Counted from the first letter of the stretch, positions 39,248 through 48,466 are shown. The stretch: DNA of 64,000 bases from an uncultured Vampirovibrio sp. (GCA_910577395.1 CAJTLG010000003.1:124001-188000), one strand, 5' to 3'. Translations and numbers: made by a program. Notes: generated by a model from the letters alone, not told the origin.

Positions 39248-40951
39248 TTGCCAATGGATTTCAAAAAGATAATGGAAAATAAACCGTTATTCTACGGCAT
39301 AATAGCAGCCATAGTTGTTGCGCTGCTGCTTGTTATAATCATTGGTGTGGCTGTTTCAAGTAATTCAAACCCTAAAAATAATACAGTTAAAGAAAAAATA
39401 ATAAAAGAACCATACGACCTTTTTACAACAGATAAAATAGGCCAGGCACTTGAGGTGCAGGCACTTTTAGCGCGTCAGGGCATAAAGGTATCAAGACGGG
39501 TTGACGGTACAAAATCCACACTGTTTTTGGCTGAATACACCCAGGACCAAAAAGACAGAGCCCTCCTTGCAATAGTAAGGAGCGGTATAGTGGACCAGCA
39601 TATCGGTCTTGAAATCTTTGATAACGGCGATTTTACCTCCACCAAAGAGGATAAAAGAATACGTCTGGCACGTGCCATAAATGGTGAACTTGCAAGGCTT
39701 ATAAGAAAACTTGATTCTGTTGAAAATGCCCAGGTATTTATTTCTATCCCTGAACAGACAATGTTTGCCGCAAACAAAAAGGCAGTCACTGCAACGGTTC
39801 AGGTTCAGTTGGAACCTAATACAATCCTTGATAATATGAAGGTTAAAACAATTACAAACCTTCTTCTTGGTGCAGTTCAGGGTTTGGAGGCTGAAAATAT
39901 TTCAATAACAGACACTGACGGTAATGTTTATTCAAGCATTATTGGCGGTGCAAATGATGCACTTTCAAAGGCTCAAGAAAATGATAAATATATGCAGCAA
40001 AAGGTTGCCGCCCAGTTAGACAGGCTTGTCGGCAAAGGCAACTATGTTGTAACCGTATCCACATTTTTAACGCAAGCCCCTGTTGAAAAAACAAGTATAA
40101 TCTATGACCCGCAATCAAAAACCGCTGTTAATGAACAAAATTTTTCTGAAAAATTAGGCGATGTTTCAAACGATACAAACTCTGCAACAAATGCAGTAAG
40201 CGTATATTTGCCATACGGAGTACCGGGCGGCGGCGCTAATTCTACCCAGGACAGAAGATATGTTCGCCAGGCCCATGAAACACAATATGGTGTGTCTAAA
40301 ACCCAGGTGAATGAATATATGAAAGAGGGTGTGATAGAGGAAATTTCCGTTGCGGTTTCTCTTGAACAATCTTCAATTCCTATGAGTATGACAATTCAGG
40401 AGATGAAAGAGCTTATAGCACATGCAGCAAGCCCTCTTGTGGACCCTGAAAATGTATCAATAGCATTTGTTGAATCAACATCCCCCATTCTGGCCCCGGA
40501 TAGTCCAAACCAGCTGCCAAAGCCTGAAGAATCCGGAAACCCATGGTGGGTTGTGGGGCTTGCTCTGCTTATCGGGTTGGGTTTTGGTTTAAAACATATA
40601 GCCCAAAAGGTTAGAAACGAAGCCCAAAGGCAGGAAGAAGAGCTTGAGTTATTACGCCAAAAGGCAGAGGTTCAGGAAAAGCAGCTGCAGGATGTTAATA
40701 TGAAAGCGGCCGAACTTATCCAAAGGCAGGCTGAAATGGCACAAAATTTAATAGAACAGCAAAATTTACAGATGATACAGGCCCAAAACGCAGCCCAGGC
40801 TGCAATGGCGCAAGGTCAAACACCCGCCACGCAGCCGCAAAGAAGGGACGTTAATATAAATGATGAATTAAACGAACTTTCTATGGATTTCAATGATATT
40901 GATGAAAATCTTGCTGTTGAAAGGTTAAAAAACTGGATTGAAACAAACTAG
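39248..40951 (+). CDS. fliF: Flagellar MS-ring protein FliF
   Basis: 567 residues. FliF forms the membrane-supramembrane ring on which the flagellar motor and export gate assemble. An N-terminal membrane helix (YGIIAAIVVALLLVIIIGVAV), ring-building YscJ-like domains (ARLIRKLDSVENAQVFISIP and the following ATVQVQLEPN), a Gly/Ser-rich variable loop, a second membrane helix (WWVVGLALLIGLGFGL) and a Gln-rich cytoplasmic coil are visible. The C-terminal tail LAVERLKNWIE is the usual FliG-binding peptide. The frame opens at TTG with AGAAAG upstream; the ATG two codons later (39254) is the alternative. Confidence 0.95.
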   Translation: MPMDFKKIMENKPLFYGIIAAIVVALLLVIIIGVAVSSNSNPKNNTVKEKIIKEPYDLFTTDKIGQALEVQALLARQGIKVSRRVDGTKSTLFLAEYTQDQKDRALLAIVRSGIVDQHIGLEIFDNGDFTSTKEDKRIRLARAINGELARLIRKLDSVENAQVFISIPEQTMFAANKKAVTATVQVQLEPNTILDNMKVKTITNLLLGAVQGLEAENISITDTDGNVYSSIIGGANDALSKAQENDKYMQQKVAAQLDRLVGKGNYVVTVSTFLTQAPVEKTSIIYDPQSKTAVNEQNFSEKLGDVSNDTNSATNAVSVYLPYGVPGGGANSTQDRRYVRQAHETQYGVSKTQVNEYMKEGVIEEISVAVSLEQSSIPMSMTIQEMKELIAHAASPLVDPENVSIAFVESTSPILAPDSPNQLPKPEESGNPWWVVGLALLIGLGFGLKHIAQKVRNEAQRQEEELELLRQKAEVQEKQLQDVNMKAAELIQRQAEMAQNLIEQQNLQMIQAQNAAQAAMAQGQTPATQPQRRDVNINDELNELSMDFNDIDENLAVERLKNWIETN

Positions 40952-41000
40952 CCCTAATTAAAAAATAAGGGTAGAATAGAATTGTAAAAGGGAAAATCCG

Positions 41001-41957
41001 GTGGCAGATGAAAAAAAAGCTATAGAAGGGTTCAGCCCGCAAGATTTTGCAAAAAACCTGGCAGGTCAGGCTGCCCAGGTAATTCCTGCTGACATTTCCC
41101 CAAACGATAAAAAGTTTATTATTGATATTGTTTATAAATTCTGTGTCCTTTCGGGCGATGCCCTTGTTAAAGATGTTTCCCTCAATCTTAATGCAGCCCA
41201 GGCCTCTTTGATTACACAATTTATCGGTGAATGGTCTTTTCACAAATCTATTGACCTCTTAAGGGCAAATATTGAGCCTTCACTTAGGGAAGGCGTACTG
41301 CAAAGAGTAGCGTTTACTGTTTTTGAAATTGCAAAACAGGCAGTTGTTAAAAAAATGCCGCAAGAACAAATTATACCCCTTGTAGAACACCATGTAAATA
41401 ACTGTTTTAAACAGGCAATAGAAGATTTAAAGGCAAAAGGTGCCATTGATGAAAAGGTTTCGGATAATGCTCTTCATCAATCTAATATTGATGCTATGGC
41501 AAAAACCCAGACAGAAAAAGAAACCGTGGGTGCAAATATGTCTGATGCCAAAATTTTAAAACTTGCCTCTCTTGCACTTCTTATTAAAAATATGCCAAAG
41601 GAAAAAATCAAAAATATAATTACAAAATTCAATAAACCCGAAGCACAGGTGCTTATTCAATATTTGCAAATGCCGGATTTAGATACCAAGGTTGATAAAG
41701 ATATAACAGCAAGATGTATATCTGAAATGCGCCGCACATTGCCGGAGCCAAAGAATATAACTTTGGAAAGATGTTTTAGAAAATTGTGTAAAATTGTTAA
41801 AAATTCGGATAAGAACGAGGTTTTGGGTATTATAAAGGATGAAAGACCGCAAATTAAAGACTTTGTACTATCTGTTTACAATAAGGATGAAGTTATAATT
41901 TCAGCCAAAGTAGCTGCAGTTGTATGTAAATACCTGGAAGAAAAACTTGCAGGCTAA
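41001..41957 (+). CDS. FliG-position protein, divergent and possibly lacking the torque domain
   Basis: 318 residues starting at GTG with AAAAGGG upstream, between fliF and fliH where fliG normally lies. It is all-helical and soluble, with armadillo-like pieces (ASLALLIKNMPKEKIKNIIT). The sequence lacks standard FliG signatures. The closest feature is ERPQIKDFVLSV at 281-292, which resembles the EHPQ motif of FliG's middle domain, but only about 35 residues follow, too few for the charged C-terminal torque domain. It may be a shortened or strongly diverged FliG, or a different switch-complex adaptor. The FliF tail that binds FliG is conserved, so some FliG-like partner is expected. Confidence 0.5.
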   Translation: MADEKKAIEGFSPQDFAKNLAGQAAQVIPADISPNDKKFIIDIVYKFCVLSGDALVKDVSLNLNAAQASLITQFIGEWSFHKSIDLLRANIEPSLREGVLQRVAFTVFEIAKQAVVKKMPQEQIIPLVEHHVNNCFKQAIEDLKAKGAIDEKVSDNALHQSNIDAMAKTQTEKETVGANMSDAKILKLASLALLIKNMPKEKIKNIITKFNKPEAQVLIQYLQMPDLDTKVDKDITARCISEMRRTLPEPKNITLERCFRKLCKIVKNSDKNEVLGIIKDERPQIKDFVLSVYNKDEVIISAKVAAVVCKYLEEKLAG

Positions 41958-41961
41958 GAGT

Positions 41962-42804
41962 ATGATAATAAGAAGAAGAGCAAATAAAAACCCGCAAAAG
42001 GTAAATAACATTCCGCCTCAAACTGCCGTACCGGAAGATGAATTGCAAGCACCGGTGCAAGAGGTGCAAATGCCGTTAAATCCGTCGGTCGATACTCCTG
42101 CCTTTCTTGAAGAAAATGAAACTGCGGTAATACCGGAATTCAACCCCCCTCTTCCTTCTAAAAGTGAGCTTGAAGAAAAGCTTGAAGAGATTGAAAAAAT
42201 TGATATTACAAGCCTTGAATTCAAAGAAAGGTTTGAAAGGCGCCGCGGGGAAAGACGCAGGGGTTATAGAAGAATTGATGAAAGAACCCTTGTATCCCGC
42301 GCACAGGAAGAAGCCCAAAGCATTAGGGAACTTGCCGCAAAAGAGGGGTACAAAAACGGCATTGAAAATGCCGCGTTAGAACTTGAAAATCTTAAAAATT
42401 CATTATCTGAATTTTTAAACTCCAAAAAAGAGGCTTACGAGGCACTTTCAGATGATATGTTGGAGCTATCGCTTGAAATAGCAAAAAAAATCATTAAAAA
42501 AGAAACGGAATTATCTCCTGATGTACTAAAAGGAGTGCTCACGGAAGTGTTTGACGAAGTGTCCTCAAATGAAGAAAAAATAACTATAAAGGTGGCACCA
42601 GATGAGGTGGATTTTGCACGCGCCTCTTTGCCTGATGTTTTGAAAAATTCAACAATTGATGCAAAGATTGTTATTGTAGCAGATGAATCTGTTGAAAAAG
42701 GCAGCTGTGTGGTAATTACATCAAATGGCGTTATTGATGCTAATTTTTCAACCCAGCTTTCAATTATTCAGAATGCTTTTGGTATTTATAAGGGGGGTGC
42801 ATAG
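41962..42804 (+). CDS. fliH: Flagellar assembly protein FliH
   Basis: 280 residues from the ATG at 41962; the frame is open 14 codons earlier inside the preceding gene, but the later start avoids the overlap. FliH dimers tether and inhibit the export ATPase FliI. An acidic and Pro-rich N-terminus is followed by a long coil (SRAQEEAQSIRELAAKEGYK) and the typical C-terminal domain (LSLEIAKKIIKKETELSPDV ... VEKGSCVVITSNGVIDANFS). The gene begins four bases after the preceding stop and is followed three bases later by flhA. fliI is not next to it here. Confidence 0.88.
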   Translation: MIIRRRANKNPQKVNNIPPQTAVPEDELQAPVQEVQMPLNPSVDTPAFLEENETAVIPEFNPPLPSKSELEEKLEEIEKIDITSLEFKERFERRRGERRRGYRRIDERTLVSRAQEEAQSIRELAAKEGYKNGIENAALELENLKNSLSEFLNSKKEAYEALSDDMLELSLEIAKKIIKKETELSPDVLKGVLTEVFDEVSSNEEKITIKVAPDEVDFARASLPDVLKNSTIDAKIVIVADESVEKGSCVVITSNGVIDANFSTQLSIIQNAFGIYKGGA

Positions 42805-42807
42805 TTT

Positions 42808-44895
42808 ATGGCAAAGCCTGCTGCACCCGCAAATAATCCGATATCGGAAATTGTTCTTGCGATATTTGTAATTCTCCTTATTTTGATTTTACTTATGGAG
42901 ATGCCAAACTGGGTTATAAATTTTTCAATTTCGTTAAATATTACACTTGGTATCGTACTTTTAATGATTTCCCTTTACGTGCAAAAGCCTCTTGAACTAG
43001 CCGCTTTTCCTTCCATTATTCTTATCGGCACAATGTTTAGGTTGGTGCTTTCAATAGCATCCACCCGTCTTATCCTTGCAAAAGGGGATGCGGGCCAGGT
43101 GGTAGAGGCATTTGGGCAGTTTGTAACCGGCGGCAATATGATAGTCGGCGGTGTAATATTTTTGATTATTACTGTTGTACAGTTTATGGTTATTACAAAA
43201 GGTGCGGAACGTATCGCAGAGGTTTCCGCAAGGTTTGCACTGGATGCTATGCCGGGTAAACAGATGACAATTGATGCGGATTTTAACGCAGGGCTAATAT
43301 CCCCTGAAGAGGCAGTTAAACGCCGTGAAGACCTGCAAAGGGAATCATCGCTCTTTGGTTCTATGGACGGTGCGATGAAGTTTGTAAAAGGGGATACAAT
43401 TGCAGGTATTATAATTACTGTGATAAATATTGTGGGCGGTTTAATAATAGGTGTTATGATGAACCAGATGCCCCTTGCGGATGCTGTTGCAAAGTATACG
43501 GTGCTTACAATCGGTGACGGTCTTGCAGCCCAGGTTCCTTCCCTTTTAATGTCTATATCATCAGGTATCGTGATGACCCGCTCTACCGCAGCATCCACCT
43601 CATTGGGTAAGGATGTATCGGCACAGGTACTATCTAAACCCCAAAGTTTGTTTTTTGCATGTGCCTTTCTTGCGCTCATTGCCCTGACAAGCGGTGTTAC
43701 CGGGCTTCCGTGGTGGCCTTTTGTATTGTTTATGGTAATTATAGCGGTTGCGGGTTTCTCTGTTCTTGTAAATCAGGATGTACAGCAGCAGCTTGGGCAA
43801 TTGGATGCCGTTAAGCAAAATATGCAAGACCTTGTTAATCCTAATAAAATGTATGAAAGACTTGGTGTTGATGTATTAAGCTTGCAGGTGGGGGCGGGTC
43901 TTCTTGTTATTGCAGACCCCGACCAGGACGGGCAATTGCTTGCAAAGATTGCAGCCCTTAGGCAAAGAGTAACGGATGAACTTGGCTATATTATCCCAAA
44001 CATCCGTATTATGGATTCTTCAGCCATTGCAGATAATGAATATTTAATTGCAATCCGCTCTAATACTGTTGCAACAGGCATGGTATACCCCGGTAAATAT
44101 ATGGTAATTGCAGACCAATGGGAGGCGCTCGGGAAAAAGGTGCCTGATAATGTGATAGTAAGCGTGGACCCAACATATCAATCCCAGGCATACTGGCTTG
44201 ATGCCCAGTATATTAATAAAAATGACCGTATAACTGCTGTAGATTCAGTGGATGTAATAGTGACCCACCTGCAGGATTGTGTAAGAAAATATGTTGATGA
44301 GGTTATGACAAAGACTGATGTCTTAAAATTAATGGAGCTTGTAAAATCTCAGGACCCAACCCTTGTTAATGACCTTGTGCCAACGATTATATCAACATCT
44401 GATTTAAGAAAAATCTTTGTAAACCTTATAAGGGAAAAGGTTTCAATTAAGGATATTATATTTATATTTGAAAGACTTTGTGATTATGCCAGGTTTTCAA
44501 AAGAGCCTGATATCCTTTCTGAAAGACTGCGTGCTGCATTAGGGCGGCAAATCTGCCTTGCAAATTCTAACAGGGATAAAGTTTTGTATGCCCTTACCCT
44601 TTCATCCGAATGGGAAAAAACCCTTGATGATTCCTGCCAAAGAACGGAATTGGGCACAATGTTTCTTTTAAACCCTATGCAGGTGCAGGAGCTTATTGAA
44701 ACCACCGCAAATACACTTATGAAAGCACATCAGGCAGTAGGCAGCCAGCCTGTGATATTATGTTCCCCAAGGATAAGATTGCCTCTTTATCAAATGTTGG
44801 AGCGGCATATCCCCACTATTGTTGTTATTTCTTATTCTGAACTAATTACGGATATCCGTGTAGAGGCTATAGATACGATAGGCGAAGGATATTAA
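42808..44895 (+). CDS. flhA: Flagellar export gate protein FlhA
   Basis: 695 residues. FlhA is the large export-gate subunit of the flagellar type III secretion system. The N-terminal half has about eight membrane helices. The FHIPEP-family signature is intact (RFALDAMPGKQMTIDADFNA followed by GLISPEEAVKRREDL). The C-terminal cytoplasmic ring region includes IRIMDSSAIADNEYLI and ends PTIVVISYSELITDIRVE. It is the last gene of the cluster; its stop codon abuts the tandem repeat array, with the first terminator only about 300 bp later. Confidence 0.96.
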   Translation: MAKPAAPANNPISEIVLAIFVILLILILLMEMPNWVINFSISLNITLGIVLLMISLYVQKPLELAAFPSIILIGTMFRLVLSIASTRLILAKGDAGQVVEAFGQFVTGGNMIVGGVIFLIITVVQFMVITKGAERIAEVSARFALDAMPGKQMTIDADFNAGLISPEEAVKRREDLQRESSLFGSMDGAMKFVKGDTIAGIIITVINIVGGLIIGVMMNQMPLADAVAKYTVLTIGDGLAAQVPSLLMSISSGIVMTRSTAASTSLGKDVSAQVLSKPQSLFFACAFLALIALTSGVTGLPWWPFVLFMVIIAVAGFSVLVNQDVQQQLGQLDAVKQNMQDLVNPNKMYERLGVDVLSLQVGAGLLVIADPDQDGQLLAKIAALRQRVTDELGYIIPNIRIMDSSAIADNEYLIAIRSNTVATGMVYPGKYMVIADQWEALGKKVPDNVIVSVDPTYQSQAYWLDAQYINKNDRITAVDSVDVIVTHLQDCVRKYVDEVMTKTDVLKLMELVKSQDPTLVNDLVPTIISTSDLRKIFVNLIREKVSIKDIIFIFERLCDYARFSKEPDILSERLRAALGRQICLANSNRDKVLYALTLSSEWEKTLDDSCQRTELGTMFLLNPMQVQELIETTANTLMKAHQAVGSQPVILCSPRIRLPLYQMLERHIPTIVVISYSELITDIRVEAIDTIGEGY

Positions 44896-45152
44896 CCGCA
44901 CAAGCCGGTGTTCCCAAGGAACTTGCGATGAGCAAGTGACTGGAACATTACGATGGCGACGTAGGATAATCGAGCACACCGGTGCGAGATACCCACAGGA
45001 GCTAAAACCGCACAAGCCGGTGTTCCCAAGGAACTTGCGATGAGCAAGTGACTGGAACATTACGATGGCGACGTAGGATAATCGAGCACACCGGTGCGAG
45101 ATACCCACAGGAGCTAAAACCGCACAAGCCGGTGTTCCTAAGGAGCAACGAT
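44894..45152 (+). repeat. Tandem array of the 112-bp dispersed hairpin repeat (2.3 copies)
   Basis: Units start AACCGCACAAGCCGGTG at 44894, 45006 and 45118, an exact 112-base period. The first two units are almost identical and the third is cut off after about 35 bases. Each full unit holds hairpin GTTCC/GGAAC, then ACTTGC/GCAAGT around loop GATGA (44921-44937 and 45033-45049), then the block TGGAACATTACGATGGCGACG, and closes with ACACCGGTG, complementary to the start. The array begins at the flhA stop codon. Frames across it are closed in most copies, so it acts as DNA or RNA rather than protein. Confidence 0.85.
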
Positions 45153-45190
45153 AAAGACGGCAGGATTAAATTGAATAATTGTGCAATAAA

Positions 45191-45220
45191 TAAAGCTCTT
45201 GAAATCTTTCAAGAGCTTTA
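45191..45220. terminator. Bidirectional intrinsic terminator after the repeat array
   Basis: A perfect 14-bp stem TAAAGCTCTTGAAA/TTTCAAGAGCTTTA with a two-base loop lies between the flagellar operon and the convergent nucleotidyltransferase gene. The A and T ends make it usable from both sides. Confidence 0.8.
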
Positions 45221-45240
45221 ATAAACCTGCAATCAGAGGG

Positions 45241-46410
45241 TTAAACTATTATATCCACCCCGTCAATATTGGTAATTCGGTGATTTATGTCTGCACCAGG
45301 GTATTTTGGAAAATCAGAATCCGGGTATCCAAAGGTTTTAAGTGCAGCTTGTGATGCAAGCAGTGTTTTTCCGTCAAATACTTTAACCATTGAATTTTGT
45401 ATTAAAACCCTATCCTTTTCGGCAAAATTGGTTAAAAATTTTCCGTCCTGATATGCTTCAATGGAACGGTATAAAGCCTCCGGTTCCCCTGCATCTTCCC
45501 AGGTTTCAACAAGTTTAACATCACATTTATTTGCCCCGTATTTTGCCTGAACCTTTGTGCAGGCAGCGGCAAAATCATACGGCTCATCCTTGTCCTTGGC
45601 TATAAACATTGGGTCTTCTTCAAGCTCATCCAACAGCCATTCCATAGCATCCGCCTTAATTACAAACATACCGGTATTTGCAATGCATTTTCCTTGCGGA
45701 GTTTCAAATTTACGTGCAATATCAAGGGTTTTCGGTTTCTCAACAAAACCTGCAAGTTTCATTATATCGTCTTTTTCGGTTGGTATTACATTTAAAACAC
45801 CGAATTTGTTTACAACATCCCTGGGGTTTCTTTCTACACCCACAAGCCCCATTTGCTTTGTTGGGTCTTCTATAACATCTTTTACAAAGTAATTAAGTTC
45901 AAAAGGTTTATCAGTATGGAACATATTGTCGCCGCAGCACACTACAACGTTCTTTTGGGGTTTTCCTGCCTCTCTTAATTTCTGGGCATCATCAATAACT
46001 TCTGCAAAAGAGCCTCTTGCTACAGCGGCATTTTTCCTTATCAATCCTTTTTCATCTGCAAACGGTACACTCATTGCCATTGCAATATCAAGCATATGGA
46101 AATTCCTGCCGTTTTCAAGAGGGATTGCAAAACTGATTTTATTAACCTTTTTGCCCTGGGTTTCTGATAATTCCATAAATCTTTTACCCTTGCCTGCTGC
46201 AAGTACATAAAAATTAGTATTTTTCTTTACTTTATTGAAATCTCTGCATTCCTCTTTCTTTTCAATGGATTTTTGGAAATTTCTCTTAAATGGCCTTATG
46301 ACTTCATTTTCAATATAATCACCGTTATTTTTGGTGGATGTGGTTACATACACGCTCTTAAAATTCAGCCCGGCTTGGTTTGCGGAACTGTTAATCCCTT
46401 GGATTTTCAT
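45241..46410 (-). CDS. Sugar nucleotidyltransferase with N-terminal LNFKS tag
   Basis: 389 residues. From about residue 65 it is a GT-A-fold NTP transferase: NFYVLAAGKGKRF is the nucleotide-binding loop, CCGDNMFH supplies the metal aspartate, and KLAGFVEKPK and CIANTGMFVIKADA follow, as in glucose-1-phosphate nucleotidyltransferases (GalU/RfbA/GlgC clan). It charges a sugar 1-phosphate to a sugar nucleotide; the exact sugar is uncertain. The first 60 residues are an extra, polar extension with LNFKS at 15-19, like the tags on other proteins here. AAGGAGAG precedes the ATG. It stands alone on the minus strand. A link to the glucan enzymes at 19.6-25.9 kb is speculative. Confidence 0.8.
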   Translation of the reverse strand: MKIQGINSSANQAGLNFKSVYVTTSTKNNGDYIENEVIRPFKRNFQKSIEKKEECRDFNKVKKNTNFYVLAAGKGKRFMELSETQGKKVNKISFAIPLENGRNFHMLDIAMAMSVPFADEKGLIRKNAAVARGSFAEVIDDAQKLREAGKPQKNVVVCCGDNMFHTDKPFELNYFVKDVIEDPTKQMGLVGVERNPRDVVNKFGVLNVIPTEKDDIMKLAGFVEKPKTLDIARKFETPQGKCIANTGMFVIKADAMEWLLDELEEDPMFIAKDKDEPYDFAAACTKVQAKYGANKCDVKLVETWEDAGEPEALYRSIEAYQDGKFLTNFAEKDRVLIQNSMVKVFDGKTLLASQAALKTFGYPDSDFPKYPGADINHRITNIDGVDIIV

Positions 46411-46910
46411 TTTCTCTCCTTATTTTTATCCTAACAACACACAGAAAAATTTAAATATTTCATGATAATAAAACCCCTGAAAAAACTTTTTTGCTAATTT
46501 AAATTTGGACGGGGATTTTTTTAAAACAAGAACGTGTTTTAGTTATTTGTGTTTATGCTTTATTGTAGTGTTGGTGTCTATTTTCAGGTTTTTTGTACGT
46601 GCAAAATCTTTCAGTGCCTGATTTTATCCGGTTTTCGGTTTCTGATTTTTCTTATTTTTAGCATGTTTTAGAAGTTTTTTAGCCCGTTTTTTATATGCAT
46701 TGCCTTAAAACCGTTATGCACAGAGTATAACCTGCGTGTAAAAACCTGTATATACACTAAGGGTAAGCATTTTGCCTTGTGTTTAATTTAATGTATTATT
46801 GACAGCAATTTTCGCAATGGCTTTAAAACCGCTGTCTGTCTGCTTTTCTTGCGTGCAGAAACCTTGTAATGCCTGATGTGACTGAATTTTAACCCTAAAA
46901 TTTATAAAAA
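46411..46910. other. 500-bp gap without a recognisable gene
   Basis: AT-rich, T-rich on the plus strand, with no coding frame that looks like protein and no strong hairpin. A TTGACA (46799-46804) with a 17-base spacer to TTTAAA (46822-46827) reads rightward into the 3' end of rnhB and could start an antisense transcript, but this is weak. The promoter of the nucleotidyltransferase must lie here; I could not pick it out. Confidence 0.4.
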
Positions 46911-47624
46911 TTAAAGCTCAAGTTTTTTCTGCTCTATTTTTTGCCGGTCCAAAATATTACGCAAGAAACTTTTTCTGTGATATTTTGAAGGGCCGTATTT
47001 TATAATAGCATCAATGTGTCTTGGGGAAAGGTAGCCCTTATTGGTTTTCCAGCCATATTGCGGAAATTCTTCATCTAATTTTATCATCAGATTATCCCTT
47101 TCCACTTTGGCTAAAATGCTTGCTGCAGCAATGGATGCGGACTTGCTATCGCCCTTAACTATTGTTTTTTGGGGAAATTCGTATCCTCTAATCCTGTTAT
47201 TCCCGTCTACAAGCACCATACACGTGGTTCTTACTTCCCGTACAACATTCATGCAAGCCTGTTTCATTGCTTCGCACGTGGCATTTAGAATATTTATTCT
47301 GTCTATCATAGTTTCATCTATCATAACAACGGATGTGACGGCATTTTCCTTTATCACCGGATACAGCTCCAGTCTTGTTTTTTCGCTGATTTGTTTTGAA
47401 TCATTTAATTTTGCAAGCTGTTCAATCACCTGAGCCGTCGGTGTTTTAAAACATACAGCCGCCGCAAATACAGGTCCTGTCGCAGGCCCGCGCCCTGCCT
47501 CATCTGTGCCTATAATAAGGGTGCATTTAGAGCGCTTTTGCTCTTCTTTATCAAATTCAAATAAGCTTAAATTCCTTGCCCTGTCAGTATTTTCAGGCTT
47601 AGTAATGTTTTTATTCAAAGTCAT
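46911..47624 (-). CDS. rnhB: Ribonuclease HII
   Basis: Cleaves RNA in RNA-DNA hybrids and single ribonucleotides in DNA. 237 residues. The active-site motif IIGTDEAGRGPATGPVFAAA carries the DE pair, and KGDSKSASIAAASILAKVER and GYLSPRHIDAI follow. About 35 extra residues precede the first conserved strand, and an internal start is possible. It overlaps the upstream rbgA by 14 bp, in an rplS-rbgA-rnhB order found in many bacteria. Confidence 0.95.
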   Translation of the reverse strand: MTLNKNITKPENTDRARNLSLFEFDKEEQKRSKCTLIIGTDEAGRGPATGPVFAAAVCFKTPTAQVIEQLAKLNDSKQISEKTRLELYPVIKENAVTSVVMIDETMIDRINILNATCEAMKQACMNVVREVRTTCMVLVDGNNRIRGYEFPQKTIVKGDSKSASIAAASILAKVERDNLMIKLDEEFPQYGWKTNKGYLSPRHIDAIIKYGPSKYHRKSFLRNILDRQKIEQKKLEL

Positions 47625-48450
47625 CCAGTGTAAATTTTCCTATTTTTCCGTCTCTGAAATTAGACAATATAAACTGTGAACACCTTGTTATATCAGGCTT
47701 TCCGCCGCTAACTATCCAGTTTCTTGCAATTGCAACATTTTCCACCGTTATTTCATTATTCCCCAAATTGTAGTAGCTGCGCACATTTTCGCCATATTCA
47801 CGCTCAAGACATTTTAAAAGCTCTCTTGCTGCATATTCGTTATCATAGGCATTTTCACCTATTGAATTCACGAAAGCAAGCTTCAGTGCGGTATTTTGGT
47901 CGGCTTGCTTCATTGGAATAATCCCCGGGGTGTCTAAAAGTTCAATTTTATCATGTACCCGAACCCATTGCTGTTGGCGGGTTACGCCGGCTTTAGCTCC
48001 GGTTTTTGTCTTTGCCTTTTTAATTAATCTGTTTATTGTGCTTGATTTTCCGACATTTGGCATGCCAACTACCATTACCCGTATAGCCCTTGGCAGCAGG
48101 CCTTTTGCGGTCATTTTTTCGTGTATCGGTTTTGCGCATTCAAGAATTTTATTTATTATTAAATTTGTATCTTTTTGACTTCCGTTTGAGGTTAAAAGGC
48201 ATATGCTGCCTGTGTTTTGCTCAATTTGTTTTTTCCATTTTAAATTGAGTTTTTCATCTGATAAATCCGCCTTGTTTAAAAGAATTATTCTCGGTTTAAT
48301 GCCAAAAAGCGCCTTGCTGTCTGCATAAGCGCTTGATATTGGTATACGCGCATCTAAAACCTCTAAAATAACATCAACTAAATTCAGTTTTTCCTTTAAG
48401 GCTCTTTGCGCTTTAGCTATATGTCCCGGATACCAGTGTATATGGCTCAT
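47611..48450 (-). CDS. rbgA: Ribosome biogenesis GTPase RbgA (YlqF)
   Basis: A circularly permuted GTPase that helps mature the 50S subunit. 279 residues begin with the family start IHWYPGHIAKAQRALKEKL. The G4 motif (LLNKADL) comes before G1 (GMPNVGKSS) and G3 (DTPG), the permuted order. The C-terminal RNA-binding region is present. It lies 16 bp after rplS and overlaps rnhB by 14 bp. Confidence 0.95.
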   Translation of the reverse strand: MSHIHWYPGHIAKAQRALKEKLNLVDVILEVLDARIPISSAYADSKALFGIKPRIILLNKADLSDEKLNLKWKKQIEQNTGSICLLTSNGSQKDTNLIINKILECAKPIHEKMTAKGLLPRAIRVMVVGMPNVGKSSTINRLIKKAKTKTGAKAGVTRQQQWVRVHDKIELLDTPGIIPMKQADQNTALKLAFVNSIGENAYDNEYAARELLKCLEREYGENVRSYYNLGNNEITVENVAIARNWIVSGGKPDITRCSQFILSNFRDGKIGKFTLDDFE

Positions 48451-48466
48451 TTAGGGCACCAAAGAC

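Noticed and set aside
44842..45108. Minus-strand frame of 88 codons over the repeat array
   Set aside because: It is built from the tandem repeat and the flhA 3' end; the same repeat elsewhere is closed in that frame.
44894..45152. Tandem repeat as a CRISPR array
   Set aside because: The 112-base units are identical throughout, with no alternating constant repeats and variable spacers, and no cas genes are near.
119..45152. Repeat as a bona fide integron attC site
   Set aside because: The structure-over-sequence pattern is similar, but the RYYYAAC/GTTRRRY core sites are not present and there is no integrase in the window.
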